From Defluviicoccus sp. bin129 (GTDB lineage: Bacteria; Pseudomonadota; Alphaproteobacteria; MPNO01): DNA of 50,400 bases. This document shows, one piece after another, positions 1 through 8,966 of this stretch; positions within the stretch are counted from its first letter, which is position 1; each line of letters opens with the position of its first letter. The notes beneath the pieces are model-generated. The model saw only the letters and a program-made list of their open reading frames with translations, ran no database searches and was not told where the DNA came from. The translations under genes and the position numbers were made by a program. The stretch is from NCBI GenBank assembly GCA_002239065.1, contig MPNO01000031.1, positions 1-50,400 on the forward strand, given 5' to 3'.

Positions 1-380
1 ATAAGCAGCCCGCCGCCGCCAGACTCGCGACGGTCGCGGCGGCGGGCTACTTACCCACAGCTACCAACGAAAGCCAGAGCTCCTACACCACGTGTGGGGA
101 CACGACCTGCAATCATGGTTTGCCGTCATTTGACGCATTGACCCCCCGCCCTGTCGGAGCGCGCCTCTCGGCCGGAGGGGCGGGCAGGCAGGCTTGCCGG
201 CCATCTTGAAAGACCGGTCGGGATCGCCATCCAAGTCGCGCGAAACAATCCGGGGGGGGCGCATGAAGACGCTGGTTACCCGGTCCGGTTGTTCGCCATC
301 GAGCCCGCCGGCGGCACCCGGCCCGACCGGTGCGGGACGATTCCCGGCGCTGCAGGCGACGCGCGGACGGAGTCGGTGAG
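1..380. other. Left-edge non-coding stretch
   Basis: I see no convincing gene before the ATG at 381. The stretch holds a strong hairpin at 7..48 and an 8-base G run near 252..259. A short plus-strand reading frame (194..379) shows no recognisable protein and lies in arginine/proline-rich shadow sequence. The 9-mer TTACCCACA at 51..59 differs by one base from the consensus DnaA box, but a single near-match carries little weight. Confidence 0.5.
7..48. repeat. GC-rich perfect hairpin
   Basis: AGCCCGCCGCCGC at 7..19 and GCGGCGGCGGGCT at 36..48 are perfect 13-bp inverted arms around a 16-base loop. There is no T-run after either arm, so a classical rho-independent terminator is not shown. It could still stop transcription coming from the left or stabilise a transcript end. 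Confidence 0.5.
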
Positions 381-731
381 ATGAGGAAGGGCCGGTTCGG
401 CAACAACCCGTCCGCGGTGACCGCGGCGCGCCATCTCAGGGAGTTCGGCTTCACCGGTTGGCACCTGAGGCGGACCGGAAGATACGATCCCGCCGCCGAC
501 ACCCTGGCGGCCCCGGAGAACCGGGTCGAACGCCAGGTGGTCGAGGCCTTGCAATACCTCGTCCAGAACCGGCCGGTGCGCGAGGACGGTGCGGTGTTCC
601 TGATGTCCGGCGAGCCGCGGCCCAGAGTGGGCGACGGGCTGGTCGCCCTGACCCGTCACTGGCTGGTCGACGCGGTGGATGTCATGGATGCGGGCGGCGA
701 CAACAAGATCTACGTCGTGGTCTGCGTCTGA
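381..731 (+). CDS. Hypothetical protein
   Basis: A 116-residue reading frame preceded by a GGTGAG ribosome-binding-like sequence directly before ATG. Codon third positions are strongly G/C and the composition is balanced (not the Arg/Ala/Pro-rich pattern of shadow frames), which supports real coding. No signal peptide, membrane segment or known motif is visible. The C-terminal part (hydrophobic patch [19 protein letters not shown], ending in KIYVVVCV) looks like a small folded domain. It converges on the FAD monooxygenase and overlaps its 3' end by 22 bases. I do not recognise the family and give no function. Confidence 0.5.
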   Translation: MRKGRFGNNPSAVTAARHLREFGFTGWHLRRTGRYDPAADTLAAPENRVERQVVEALQYLVQNRPVREDGAVFLMSGEPRPRVGDGLVALTRHWLVDAVDVMDAGGDNKIYVVVCV

Positions 732-2437
732 CCGGCGCCGCGCGCCAGGTCGACGAGCGTCCGGCAATCCCGCGGCAGACGGTTGCCGCGCCATGCGACG
801 TGGTGGTCGGGCCGGATCAGGACCAGGTCGGCGCCGTAGATGGCGCGCGCCGCTGGATCCTCGACCGTCGCGACGGCGAGCGGCAGCCCCGGCACGCCGG
901 CGGCGGCGAGCAGCGGGGCGGGATCGGCCGCGTCGCCGAACCGCAGCAGGGTGAATTCCGGCCCCAGCACGTCATGGAGCGCGCCGCCCGCCAGCCACGC
1001 ATGAGGCGCGCGGGCGCCCGGACAGGCGTTGGGGGTGTAGGCGTTGGGGTCGTCCGGCGGCGGCGAGGACCCGTCCCCGGCGACGATCGGCGAGCCGGCA
1101 TAGGACAGGCCGAGGAATATTCCGGGAATGGTGAACTCGAAATGCGCATGGGCCTCGACGAGCCGCCCGAGAGCCGCGCGCGCTTCCCGTCCGGCGGCGC
1201 CGGCCTCCTCGATCGCCGCGTCGACCGGCATGTGGCCGATCGAGTCGGCGAACCGGCTGGCGAAGGCGGTGTTGCGCCGGGCGATCGGCCGGCGCTCCGC
1301 CTCGTAGCTGTCGACCAGAAAGCCGCCGCCCCACCCCGCGATCTCGCCGGCCAGCTTCCAGGCGAGGTTGACCGCATCGTCGATCCCGGTGTTCATCCCC
1401 ATCCCGCCGGTCGGCGTGAAGAGATGCGCCGCATCGCCGGCGAGGAAGACGCGGCCCCGGCGGTAGCGCTCGGCGACCAGCGCGTACCCCGCCGTCCAGT
1501 TCTGCGACGAAATGACGCGCAGTGGGAAATCCGCGCCGGCGGCGCGGCGGATCGCCGCCGCGGGATCGCGCATGCCGCCGTCCCCGGTGCCGAGCGCCGT
1601 GATGAACAGGAACTTGTCCCCGCCGTCGACCGGGATGAACAGGGCGCGGAATTCCGGGTTGAGGATCCAGTACTGCCAGGCGGGGTCCTGGGCGAGCCAC
1701 CCGGCAGCGGGATCGGCCTCGAAATAGGTCGCGTACATCGGTCCGCCCATGATCGGACGGATCACCCCGGACTCGCCCGCGAGCTCGATCCCGAGCGCCG
1801 CGCGCACGCCGCTCCCCGCCCCGTCGCAGCCGATCAGGTAGCCGGCCTCGTAGACGATCTCGTCCGCGCCGTCGCTCCGCCGGGCAAGCGCCTCCACCCG
1901 GTCGCCGCGGTCGCGGAATTCCTCGAGCCGCCAGCCGAAGCGGACCTCGACCGCCGGCAGCGCGTCGACCGCCTGCTTGAGCTCGGCTTCGAGAAAGAGC
2001 TGGGAGCAGCGATGCGGCGGTTCCGCCGACGCCCAGCGGCCGGTGCCGGAAGCGGCTTCGGCCAGCGCCTCGCGCCGCGACGGCTGGCGGTAGCGGCCGA
2101 TCTCGTAGCCGCTGAGCCGGGTAAAATAGGCGAGGTCGGTCGGGTGGTCGTCGTCGAGGCCGCGCGCGCGGACCGCCCGGGCGAGGCCGAGACGGCGCAG
2201 ATGCTCCATGGTCCGGCTCGATATCGCGTTCGCCTTGGGATGGGTCGCCGTGGTCGGCCGGTCGTTGAGCAGCACACAGGAGACCCCGCGGCGCCCGAGC
2301 TCGATCGCCGCGATCATGCCGACCGGACCGCCGCCCGCGACGCCGCCGGAGACCCGCCGCTTCCCCGCCGGACGGGGCCCCCCCCCCCCGCGCGCGGCGC
2401 CGCGGCGGCCCCGCCGCTTCCCGGCCGGAAGGGTCAC
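710..2437 (-). CDS. FAD-dependent aromatic-type monooxygenase
   Basis: A flavoprotein monooxygenase of the PheA/TfdB/MhpA group, which uses NAD(P)H and oxygen to hydroxylate an aromatic or related ring. Visible motifs are the dinucleotide-binding [18 protein letters not shown] near the N-terminus, the DG motif [15 protein letters not shown] in the middle, and the FAD ribityl-binding [21 protein letters not shown]; a thioredoxin-like C-terminal domain follows, as in phenol hydroxylases. The GTG at 2437 overlaps the ccmI stop (GTGA) and is the only close start. The first ~40 codons contain a 57-bp degenerate duplication (PAGKRR appears twice), and the sequence just before GGGPVG is also atypical, so the true N-terminus is uncertain. 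Family assignment is firm; the substrate is unknown. It is the last gene of the ccm run, probably by co-transcription rather than shared function. Confidence 0.85.
   Translation of the reverse strand: MTLPAGKRRGRRGAARGGGGPRPAGKRRVSGGVAGGGPVGMIAAIELGRRGVSCVLLNDRPTTATHPKANAISSRTMEHLRRLGLARAVRARGLDDDHPTDLAYFTRLSGYEIGRYRQPSRREALAEAASGTGRWASAEPPHRCSQLFLEAELKQAVDALPAVEVRFGWRLEEFRDRGDRVEALARRSDGADEIVYEAGYLIGCDGAGSGVRAALGIELAGESGVIRPIMGGPMYATYFEADPAAGWLAQDPAWQYWILNPEFRALFIPVDGGDKFLFITALGTGDGGMRDPAAAIRRAAGADFPLRVISSQNWTAGYALVAERYRRGRVFLAGDAAHLFTPTGGMGMNTGIDDAVNLAWKLAGEIAGWGGGFLVDSYEAERRPIARRNTAFASRFADSIGHMPVDAAIEEAGAAGREARAALGRLVEAHAHFEFTIPGIFLGLSYAGSPIVAGDGSSPPPDDPNAYTPNACPGARAPHAWLAGGALHDVLGPEFTLLRFGDAADPAPLLAAAGVPGLPLAVATVEDPAARAIYGADLVLIRPDHHVAWRGNRLPRDCRTLVDLARGAGQTQTTT
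2354..2433. repeat. Degenerate tandem duplication 1 (57-bp offset)
   Basis: The 12-mer ccgccgcttccc occurs at 2354 and again at 2411. Between the copies lies A/T-free sequence with an 11-12 base C run. Read on the minus strand, the intervening copy aligns to the following true sequence without gaps, but its A and T positions have become G or C. The 57-bp offset is a multiple of three, so it adds 19 codons near the start of the monooxygenase. Confidence 0.75.
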
Positions 2438-3606
2438 CGTCCCTCGCCGAGCGCGTCGATGCGTCTCGCGATCCCGGCGCGCTCCGGCGAGCCCTCGGGC
2501 AGGAGCCCGCGCAGGCGCGACCAGTGGCGGCGCGCGGCGGCGTTGTCGCCGGTCCGGTGAGCCGCTTCCCCCGCCTGCCTGAGCGCATCGCGCTCCTTCT
2601 CCGCCTCGCCGAGCACGCGGTACGAGCGGGCGAGCCGCGCCCAGCCCTCGGCGTCGTCCGGCTCCTCCTCCAGCCGGAGGGCGAGGCTCTCGACCATGCC
2701 GCGGATCATCGCCGCGCGCTCTTCGGGCGCCATCTGCCGCGCCGCTTCCACGTCCTCGCGGGTCGGGCCGGGCGCGAGGCTCGCGATCCGCCGGCGCAGC
2801 ATGGGCAGCCATTCGGCGTCCTCGGGCGACGCCGCTTCCAGCGCGCGCCAGCGCGCCAGCGCGCCGTCCCGATCCCCCTTCTGCAAGGCCGCGAGACCCA
2901 GATAGAACCCCGCCCGCGGCTCTCCGGGATCGATCCTGAGCGCGGCGGCGAAGCCCTGTTCGGCCTCGGGCGTGACCGTCCCTGCGTTCGCGGCGGTGAG
3001 GGCCGCGGCGCGCAGCGACCTGAGATCGGCGTCGGCGGGAAGCAGCGCCGTGGCCCGGCCATAGGCGCGCGCCGCCTCGTCGTAGCGCCCGAGCGAGGCG
3101 AGCGAGCGTCCCAGCAGGCGCCAGCCGCGGATGTCGTCGGGCCGTTCCTCCATCCGCTCGGCGAGCCGCGCGACCAGCGTCGCCATGTCGGCCTCGCGCT
3201 CCGCCGGGCGGGGCTCGGATGCCGCGGCGCTCTCGCTTGCGGGCCCGCCGGAGAGCAGCGGCGCGCCCTGCCAGAGATAGAGCCCGCCTGCCGCGAGCGG
3301 CAGCACGCCGGCGAGAACCGCGGCCAGGATCGCCCGCGTCGGGGGGGCGTCGCGGCGCGCGGCGGGCTCCCGGCGCGCGGCGTCGGCGGCGAGCAGCCGG
3401 CGGCCGATCTCGGCGCGCGCGGCTTCGAGCTGGTCCCCGGTCACCAGGCCCCGGTCGCGGTCGCGCTCGATCTCGGCGAGCTGGTCGCGGTAGATCTCGA
3501 CATCGTGCTCGGCGCGCGGCCGCGGCGGCGCCTGCCGCCTGAGCAAGGGGAGCAGAACGCAGAGAACCACTGCCAGCGCCAGGCCGGCGAGCACGGCGAA
3601 CAGCAT
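2434..3606 (-). CDS. ccmI: Cytochrome c maturation protein CcmI
   Basis: CcmI (CycH) is a membrane-anchored apocytochrome c chaperone that hands apocytochromes to the CcmF/CcmH haem ligation complex. The protein has an N-terminal transmembrane helix (about residues 2-22), a conserved [17 protein letters not shown] segment near residue 38, a second transmembrane helix (about 92-113) and a periplasmic TPR-rich domain in two blocks. At 390 residues it fits the alphaproteobacterial family. The ATG at 3606 overlaps the ccmH stop (TGATG); a GTG one codon upstream is a possible alternative. The stop overlaps the GTG of the next gene. Confidence 0.92.
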   Translation of the reverse strand: MLFAVLAGLALAVVLCVLLPLLRRQAPPRPRAEHDVEIYRDQLAEIERDRDRGLVTGDQLEAARAEIGRRLLAADAARREPAARRDAPPTRAILAAVLAGVLPLAAGGLYLWQGAPLLSGGPASESAAASEPRPAEREADMATLVARLAERMEERPDDIRGWRLLGRSLASLGRYDEAARAYGRATALLPADADLRSLRAAALTAANAGTVTPEAEQGFAAALRIDPGEPRAGFYLGLAALQKGDRDGALARWRALEAASPEDAEWLPMLRRRIASLAPGPTREDVEAARQMAPEERAAMIRGMVESLALRLEEEPDDAEGWARLARSYRVLGEAEKERDALRQAGEAAHRTGDNAAARRHWSRLRGLLPEGSPERAGIARRIDALGEGR

Positions 3607-4156
3607 CACGGCGCCGGGTCCTCGTCGAGCAGCCGGGCGATGCGGGCCCGCTCCCCTTCGTCGAGCGCGTCCGCCTCGCGCGGGGAAGCGGGGCGGCGGC
3701 GGCGCCGGGGGGGGCGGGGGCCCGCCCCCCTTCGTCGGGCGCGCCCGCCTCGCGGGGGGAAGCGGCGCGGCGGCGGCGCGGGACCGCCGCGCCCGCCGCC
3801 GCGCCGATCAGCAGGATCGCCGCCGGGCCGAGCCACAGCGCCCAGGTCGCGGCCTTGAACGGCGGCGACAGCAGCACGAAGTCGCCATAGCGCGCGGTGA
3901 CGAAACGGATCACCTCGTCGTCGCTCGCGCCCGCGGTCAGGCGTTCGCGCACCGCGATGCGCAAATCCCTGGCGAGCGGCGCGTCGGAATCGTCGATCGA
4001 CTGGTTCTGGCAGACCAGGCAGCGGAGCTGCTTGGAAAGCGTCCGCGCGCGTTCCTCGAGCGCCGGATCGGCGAGGATCTCGTCGGGCTCGACCGCGCCC
4101 GCCGGCGCGGCGAGCAGCGTCAACGCGATGGCGACAAGGGCGGCGCGGCGGATCAT
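3606..4156 (-). CDS. ccmH: Cytochrome c maturation protein CcmH (frame broken as given)
   Basis: CcmH is a periplasm-facing thiol-disulfide protein that reduces apocytochrome CXXCH cysteines for haem ligation. Signal sequence residues 1-21; the LRCLVC motif (Cys46, Cys49) in [12 protein letters not shown]; a C-terminal transmembrane helix in [18 protein letters not shown]. The ATG at 4156 overlaps the ccmG stop (ATGA). After about residue 128 the frame is lost, because a 74-bp degenerate duplication shifts it. The expected C-terminus ([20 protein letters not shown] and a short tail ending at 3606) is in a different frame. Removing one copy restores a protein of about 158 residues ending in TGA overlapping the ccmI ATG. 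I infer the gene is intact in the organism. Confidence 0.85.
3656..3795. repeat. Degenerate tandem duplication 2 (74-bp offset)
   Basis: ttcgtcg plus about 30 further near-identical bases start at 3657 and again at 3731. Differences are almost all A/T to G/C (for example gAgcgcgT versus gGgcgcgC), and the joint is a G-rich run with ggggggggcggggg. The 74-bp offset is not a multiple of three and breaks the ccmH frame. Confidence 0.75.
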
Positions 4157-4704
4157 CGGCCGAGCTCTTCGAGCAAAGGCAGGATCCGGGTCTCCAGATC
4201 GTGCGCCAGGATCGGGCCGATATGCTTGTATCGGATGCGCCCGGACCGGTCGAGGACGAAGGTCTCGGGATAGCCGTACACCCCCCAGTCGATGGCCACC
4301 CGCCCGCTGCGGTCGGCGCCGATGCGGCGATAGGGGTTGCCGAGCCTGTCGAGGAAGGCGCGGGCGGCGGCGGGCTCGTCCTTGATGTTGATGCCGTAGA
4401 CCGGGACCCCGGCGCGGGCGAGGCGCATCAGCAGCGGGTGCTCCTGGCGGCAGGGCGGGCACCACGAGGCGAAGACGTTCACCAGCGCCGCCTCGCCCTT
4501 CAGGTCGGCGGTCCCGAGCCCGCCGGCCATGCCCTCGATCGGCGGCAGGTCGAACGCTGGCGCGGGCTTGCCGATCAGCGCGGACGGGACCGCGGCGGCG
4601 TCCTTCTCGCCGGTCCCGATCTGGTACAGATAGACCGCGAAGACCGCGGCGAGGGCGGCGAAGGCGGCGACCGGGACGATGGTGGAGAGCCTCGGCCCCG
4701 CCAT
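4153..4704 (-). CDS. ccmG: Thiol:disulfide interchange protein CcmG/DsbE
   Basis: A membrane-tethered periplasmic thioredoxin that keeps apocytochrome c cysteines and CcmH reduced. At 183 residues it has the family length. N-terminal membrane anchor about residues 8-28; [12 protein letters not shown] is the usual lead-in to the fold; active site WCPPC at residues 81-85; cis-proline loop in [12 protein letters not shown]. The ATG at 4704 lies two bases beyond the ccmF stop. The sequence just upstream is corrupted by a degenerate duplication containing a second copy of the start region, so longer frames running upstream are artefactual. The stop overlaps the ccmH start. Confidence 0.93.
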   Translation of the reverse strand: MAGPRLSTIVPVAAFAALAAVFAVYLYQIGTGEKDAAAVPSALIGKPAPAFDLPPIEGMAGGLGTADLKGEAALVNVFASWCPPCRQEHPLLMRLARAGVPVYGINIKDEPAAARAFLDRLGNPYRRIGADRSGRVAIDWGVYGYPETFVLDRSGRIRYKHIGPILAHDLETRILPLLEELGR

Positions 4705-4790
4705 CGTCAGGCGCCGGCCCCGGCCGCCCCCCCCCCCCCCCCCCCGGCCGGCGCCGCCCCGCCCCGCCGCCATCGTCGGGCGCCGGCCTC
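4695..4790. repeat. Degenerate tandem duplication 3 (69-bp offset, long C run)
   Basis: ccatcgtc followed by ggcgccggcc occurs at 4701 and at 4770, separated by a C run of about 19 bases and A/T-free GC sequence. The copy at 4770 carries tcggg where the other has tcagg, which removes the ccmF stop codon on the minus strand. The 69-bp offset is in frame and appends about 23 low-complexity residues (Gly/Ala/Arg) to CcmF. Confidence 0.75.
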
Positions 4791-6758
4791 GCCCGCCTTG
4801 CCCGCCCGCGCCGGGCGCGGCGCGCCCACCCTGAGCCGGCGGTCGGTGAGGGAAACCGCGCCGCCCGCCGCCATCACCACCGCGCCGATCCAGATCCACG
4901 GCACCAGCGGATTGTGATAGAGCCGCGCGGTCCACGCGCCCGACGACGCGCGCTCGCCGAGCACGGCGTAGATGTCGGCGAGCCAGGTGGTGTGGATCGC
5001 CGCTTCGGTGGTCTCGGACTTCTCGGCGGGATAGCTCCGCTTCTCCGGCCTGAGCACGGCGAGCGCGCGGCCGCCGCGCTCGAGCTCGAAGCGCCCGGTC
5101 ACCGCCCGGTAGTTGGGTCCCGCGGTTTCCGCCACGCCGCGGAAGACCAGCCGGTAGCCGGCGAGCTCGGCCGCGTCGCCGGGTTGCATCGAGAGGATCC
5201 GCTCGGTCTGCCAGGCGGACGACGCGGTGACGCCGGCGACCACGATGCCGAGCCCGGCATGCGCCACCGTCATCCCCCAGGCGCTGCGCGGCAGGCCCGC
5301 GGCGCGGCGCAGCACCGCGCCCGGCGCGAGCCGGAAGATGCCGATCCTGGCGGCCAGCTCGGCCAGCGCGCCGACGAACAGCCACGCCGCCAGGCCGAGC
5401 CCGAAGGCGGCCAGCAGGTCGCCGCCGCCCGCGCTCCACGCGACCGCGATTGTCGCCGCGACGGCGACGGCGGCGGCGATGCCGAGCCGGGAGAGCACGC
5501 CGGACAGATCGCCCCGCTTCCAGGCGAGCGTCGCGCCGATCGTGCAGGCGACCAGGAGCGGCACCATGACCGGCACGAAGGTCGCCTCGAAGAAGGGCGG
5601 GCCGACCGAGACCTTGCCGCCGCCGAGCGCATCGAGGATCAGCGGGTAGAGGGTGCCGAGGAGGACCACCGCGGCCGCCGTGGTCAGCAGCAGGTTGTTG
5701 AGCACCAGCGCCCCTTCGCGAGAGATCGGCGCGAACAGCCCGCCGCCCCGGAGCCCGGGCGCGCGGATCGCGTAGAGCGCGAGCGCGCCGCCGACGATGA
5801 GGACCAGGAGGAAGAGGATGAACACGCCGCGCCCGGGATCGGTGGCGAAGGCGTGGACCGAGGTGAGCACGCCCGAACGCACCAGGAAGGTGCCGAGCAG
5901 CGCAAGCCCGAATGTCAGGATGGCGAGCAGTACCGTCCAGCCCTTCAGCGCGTCGCGCTTCTCCACCACGATGGCGGAATGGAGCAGCGCGGTGCCGGCG
6001 AGCCACGGCATGAAGGAGGCGTTCTCGACCGGGTCCCAGAACCACCAGCCGCCCCAGCCGAGCTCGTAATAGGCCCACCAGCTGCCCAGCGCGATGCCCA
6101 CCGTCAGCGCGCACCAGGCGAGCAGCGTCCAGGGGCGGACCCAGCGCGCCCAGGCGGGATCGACCCGGCCCTCGATCAGCGCCGCGACGGCGAAGGAGAA
6201 CGAGATCGAGAACCCGACATAGCCGAGATAGAGGAAGGGCGGGTGGAAGGCGAGGCCGGGGTCCTGGAGCAGCGGGTTGAGGCCCTGGCCCTCGACCGGC
6301 GCCGGGGCGAGGCGGAGAAACGGGTTGGAGGTGAACAGGATGAAGGCGAAGAAACCCGCCGCCACCAGCCCGTGGACGGCGAGCACGCGGGCGCGCAGCG
6401 TCGCGGGCAGGTTGTCGCCCAACCCCGCGATCATGGCGCCGAACAGGGTGAGGATCAGCACCCACAGCACCATCGAGCCTTCGTGGTTGGCCCAGACTCC
6501 GGTCACCTTGTAGAGCAGCGGCTTCAGCGTGTGGGAATGCCGGGCGACCAGCTCGACGGAAAAATCCGAGACCACGAAGGCGTGGCCGAGCGCGAGGAAG
6601 GCGATCGCGACGAGGACGAACTGGACGATCGCCGCGGGCCTCGCCGTCGCCATCAGGGCGGGCTCGCCCCTGGCCGCGCCGATCATCGGCAGAATCCCCT
6701 GCACCAGCGCCAGCAGGAAGGCGAGGATGAGCGCGAAATGGCCGATCTCGGCGATCAT
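4707..6758 (-). CDS. ccmF: Haem lyase subunit CcmF
   Basis: CcmF is the large polytopic inner-membrane protein that transfers haem from CcmE to apocytochrome c. The 683-residue frame has many transmembrane helices and the periplasmic haem-handling WWD domain, [19 protein letters not shown], with the usual flanking histidines. Start: ATG at 6758 overlaps the ccmE stop (ATGA), and [20 protein letters not shown] is the family N-terminus; the longer start at 6785 is rejected. The last ~23 residues (a Gly/Ala/Arg tail ending in GGGGGGAAGAGA) come from degenerate duplication 3; the real protein probably ends after [11 protein letters not shown]. Confidence 0.93.
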   Translation of the reverse strand: MIAEIGHFALILAFLLALVQGILPMIGAARGEPALMATARPAAIVQFVLVAIAFLALGHAFVVSDFSVELVARHSHTLKPLLYKVTGVWANHEGSMVLWVLILTLFGAMIAGLGDNLPATLRARVLAVHGLVAAGFFAFILFTSNPFLRLAPAPVEGQGLNPLLQDPGLAFHPPFLYLGYVGFSISFSFAVAALIEGRVDPAWARWVRPWTLLAWCALTVGIALGSWWAYYELGWGGWWFWDPVENASFMPWLAGTALLHSAIVVEKRDALKGWTVLLAILTFGLALLGTFLVRSGVLTSVHAFATDPGRGVFILFLLVLIVGGALALYAIRAPGLRGGGLFAPISREGALVLNNLLLTTAAAVVLLGTLYPLILDALGGGKVSVGPPFFEATFVPVMVPLLVACTIGATLAWKRGDLSGVLSRLGIAAAVAVAATIAVAWSAGGGDLLAAFGLGLAAWLFVGALAELAARIGIFRLAPGAVLRRAAGLPRSAWGMTVAHAGLGIVVAGVTASSAWQTERILSMQPGDAAELAGYRLVFRGVAETAGPNYRAVTGRFELERGGRALAVLRPEKRSYPAEKSETTEAAIHTTWLADIYAVLGERASSGAWTARLYHNPLVPWIWIGAVVMAAGGAVSLTDRRLRVGAPRPARAGKAGEAGARRWRRGGAAPAGGGGGGAAGAGA

Positions 6759-7207
6759 TCTCCGCCCCCCGGCGCGCCGCGCCACCGTCCCGATTCCTTG
6801 AGCGCGTCGGCGACCTCCCTGGGCATGTAGGTCTCGTCGTGCTTGGCGAGCACCTCGTCGGCGCGAAACCGCCCCGCGGAATCGAGCTGCCCCTCGGCGA
6901 CGACGCCCTGGCCCTCGCGGAACAAATCGGGGAGGACGCCGGTATAGGCGACCTCGATGGTGTTCAGGGTGTCGGTGACGCGGAACCGGACGGTCGTCGC
7001 GTCGGCGCCGCGGATTACCGAATCCTTGACCACGATGCCGCCGATGCGGAACCGTCGGTCGGGCGGGGGCGTGTGCTCGGCCACATCGCTCGGGCTGTAG
7101 AAATAGACGATGCTGTCCTCGAAGGCGGCGAGCACCAGGGAAGCCGCGGCGCCCAGCGTCACCATGCCGCAGACGACGAAGGCCAGGCGGCGCCGCTTAG
7201 CCCGCAT
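6755..7207 (-). CDS. ccmE: Haem chaperone CcmE
   Basis: CcmE covalently binds haem in the periplasm and passes it from the CcmABCD release complex to CcmF/CcmH. The protein has 150 residues: a positively charged N-terminus and one signal-anchor helix (about 8-28), then a beta-barrel OB fold. The covalent haem ligand is visible as His123 in LAKHDETYMP, with the conserved Tyr127. The ATG at 7207 lies inside the last codons of ccmD (11-base overlap). The stop overlaps the ccmF start. Confidence 0.95.
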   Translation of the reverse strand: MRAKRRRLAFVVCGMVTLGAAASLVLAAFEDSIVYFYSPSDVAEHTPPPDRRFRIGGIVVKDSVIRGADATTVRFRVTDTLNTIEVAYTGVLPDLFREGQGVVAEGQLDSAGRFRADEVLAKHDETYMPREVADALKESGRWRGAPGGGE

Positions 7208-7415
7208 CGCCGGTCCCGGAACCGGAGCGGGTGCGTCCGCGCCGCGCCCGCCGCGGCCCGTCTTCTTCCAGCGCCGCGACCTCGCGCCTCAGCACGCGCA
7301 GGCCGCGCGCGCTGTGGACCGCGAGCCCGCCGATGACGATCAGGGCGACCGCATAGGCCGGCCAGACGAAACCCGCGTAACCGCCCATCGAGAGGAATTC
7401 CAGGATCTCGGCCAT
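7197..7415 (-). CDS. ccmD: Haem exporter protein CcmD
   Basis: CcmD is a small single-helix protein that helps release holo-CcmE from the CcmABC complex. The 72-residue form starting MAEILEFLSMGGYAGFVWPAYAV matches the family: a short periplasmic start, one transmembrane helix (about 13-33, WPAYAVALIVIGGLAV) and a charged cytoplasmic tail (RVLRREVAAL, then Arg-rich). An in-frame ATG at 7460, just past the ccmC stop, would add 15 residues not typical of CcmD, so I prefer 7415. Confidence 0.85.
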   Translation of the reverse strand: MAEILEFLSMGGYAGFVWPAYAVALIVIGGLAVHSARGLRVLRREVAALEEDGPRRARRGRTRSGSGTGDAG

Positions 7416-7460
7416 GCTCCGCTGCGTCCGCCCCGGCGTGAACCACGCCCCTTCATGCAT

Positions 7461-8246
7461 CTAGGACAAGCCGGTTCCGGTGTCCATGCCGCCGACCGCC
7501 GGGGCGTGCGCGCGGGCGTGGCGCAGCGCGCGCAGACGCCGCGCCAGAAGCCCCGCGCGGACCCGGACGAAGAGCAGGGTCAGGAACAGGCACAGGAAGC
7601 CCGCCGCCATCAGCAGCAGCGGCGCCAGCATCGAGTCGTGGATCGCCGGCGCGCCGATCCGGGTCACGCTGGCCGGCTGGTGCAGCGTGTTCCACCAGTC
7701 GACCGAGAACTTGATGACCGGCAGGTTGACCGCGCCGACCAGGGCCAGGATCGCCGACGACCGGTCGCCGCGCGCGGTGTTGTCGAAGGCGTTGGCGAGC
7801 GCGATATAGCCGAGATAGAGGAAGAGCAGGATCAGCACCGAGGTCAGCCGCGCGTCCCAGACCCACCAGCGCCCCCATATCGGCTTGCCCCACAGCATCC
7901 CGGTGGCGAGGCAGACAATGGTGAAGCAGGCGCCGATCGGGGCCGCGGAGTGGGCGATGACATGTGCCAGCGGATGGCGCCAGATCAGCCCGGCGGCGGC
8001 GCCGAGCGCCATCGTGGCGTAGCAGAACAGGGCCATCCACGCCGCCGGCACGTGGATGTACATGATGCGGACGGTCTCGCCCTGCTGGTAGTCGGCCGGC
8101 GAGAACCCGAGCCCGACCACCAGCCCCGCGCCGATCAGAAGCGCCGCGCCCCAGCCCGTCCAGGGCTGGACGCGGTCGGCGAGGCGCAGAAACCGCGCCG
8201 GGCTGGCCAGACCGTGCAGGCGTGACACCGAACTCTCCCGATACAC
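7461..8246 (-). CDS. ccmC: Haem exporter/handling protein CcmC
   Basis: CcmC is a six-helix inner-membrane protein that binds haem and loads it onto CcmE. 261 residues from a GTG at 8246 (GTG at 8228 is an alternative). The tryptophan-rich haem motif WGRWWVWDARLTS is present, and conserved histidines lie in the periplasmic loops (YIHVPAAWM and NTLHQPASVTR). The preceding 54 bases before ccmB are non-coding, the only real gap in the ccm run and a candidate place for an internal promoter. Confidence 0.94.
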   Translation of the reverse strand: MYRESSVSRLHGLASPARFLRLADRVQPWTGWGAALLIGAGLVVGLGFSPADYQQGETVRIMYIHVPAAWMALFCYATMALGAAAGLIWRHPLAHVIAHSAAPIGACFTIVCLATGMLWGKPIWGRWWVWDARLTSVLILLFLYLGYIALANAFDNTARGDRSSAILALVGAVNLPVIKFSVDWWNTLHQPASVTRIGAPAIHDSMLAPLLLMAAGFLCLFLTLLFVRVRAGLLARRLRALRHARAHAPAVGGMDTGTGLS

Positions 8247-8300
8247 TGGCGGAGTATGACTATACGGAAATAGTGATCCCGGGCGGCACGCTCAATGCAG
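8247..8300 (-). promoter_or_regulatory. ccmB-ccmC intergenic gap, possible internal promoter
   Basis: This 54-base gap is locally more A/T-rich than its surroundings (minus strand: cactatttccgtatagtcat). TATAGT resembles a -10 box, but no -35 match is correctly spaced. It may hold a weak promoter for ccmCDEFGHI. Confidence 0.25.
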
Positions 8301-8966
8301 TCATTCCAGCGCCTGGCGGACCGCCGCCGCCGACGCCCAGGGGCACAGCGCCGAGGCGGCCAGCGCCATCGCGGCCAGCACCATCAGATGCTGGCGCACC
8401 GGGAGGCCGGCGATCGCGGCATCGACCGCGGCGGCGCCGAAGATCAGCACCGGAACGAGCAGCGGCAGCACCAGGATCGAGAGCAGCACCCCGCCGCGGC
8501 GCGCGCCCAAGGTGAGCGCCGCGCCGACCCCGCCGATCAGGCTGACGGTCGGCGTGCCGAGCGCCATCGCCGCGACCAAAGCGAGATAGCCGCCGCCGCC
8601 GAGATCGAGCAGCAAGGCGAGCAGCGGGCTGGCCGCGACCAGCGGGATGCAGGTGGTCAGCCAGTGGGCGAGCATCTTGGCGGCGACGACCAGCGACAGC
8701 GCGAGCGGGGAGAGCGCCAGCACCTCGAAGTTGCCGTCCTCGTAGTCGCCGAGGAACGGGCGCTCGAGCGAGAGCATCGCGGCCAGCAGGGCGGCGACCC
8801 AGAGCACGCCGGCGGCGATGCGGGCGAGCAGATTGGCCTCGGGCCCGACCCCGAAGGGAAACAGGATCGCGGCGAGGACGAAGAACATCACCGCGGTCGC
8901 GGCCTCGCCGGGCTCGCGGATGGCGAGCCTGAGCTCGCGCCCGAGCGCGGCGGCGAAGGCGTTCAC
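8301..8966 (-). CDS. ccmB: Haem exporter permease CcmB
   Basis: Membrane subunit of the CcmAB ABC complex, whose ATP hydrolysis releases holo-CcmE. 221 residues with six predicted helices and the family N-terminus AFAAALGRELRLAIREPGEA. The conserved LERPFLGDYEDGNFEVLALSP follows the second helix. The GTG at 8966 overlaps the ccmA stop (GTGA), so translation is coupled. A longer upstream extension in this frame is the shadow of ccmA. Confidence 0.94.
   Translation of the reverse strand: MNAFAAALGRELRLAIREPGEAATAVMFFVLAAILFPFGVGPEANLLARIAAGVLWVAALLAAMLSLERPFLGDYEDGNFEVLALSPLALSLVVAAKMLAHWLTTCIPLVAASPLLALLLDLGGGGYLALVAAMALGTPTVSLIGGVGAALTLGARRGGVLLSILVLPLLVPVLIFGAAAVDAAIAGLPVRQHLMVLAAMALAASALCPWASAAAVRQALE

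Noticed and set aside
51..59. Single DnaA-box-like 9-mer TTACCCACA
   Set aside because: One mismatch and no further boxes or A/T-rich unwinding region nearby, so no origin is called.
194..379. Short plus-strand ORF after an eight-base G run
   Set aside because: No recognisable protein features and low-complexity Ser/Pro/Arg content.
458..2560. A 700-residue plus-strand frame opposite the monooxygenase
   Set aside because: Arg/Ala/Pro-rich composition without motifs; it is antisense to a well-supported gene.
710..4465. A single 1251-residue minus-strand frame spanning monooxygenase, ccmI shadow and ccmH
   Set aside because: It is held open by degenerate duplications and by reading across ccmI in the wrong frame; motifs show separate proteins with overlapping stops and starts.
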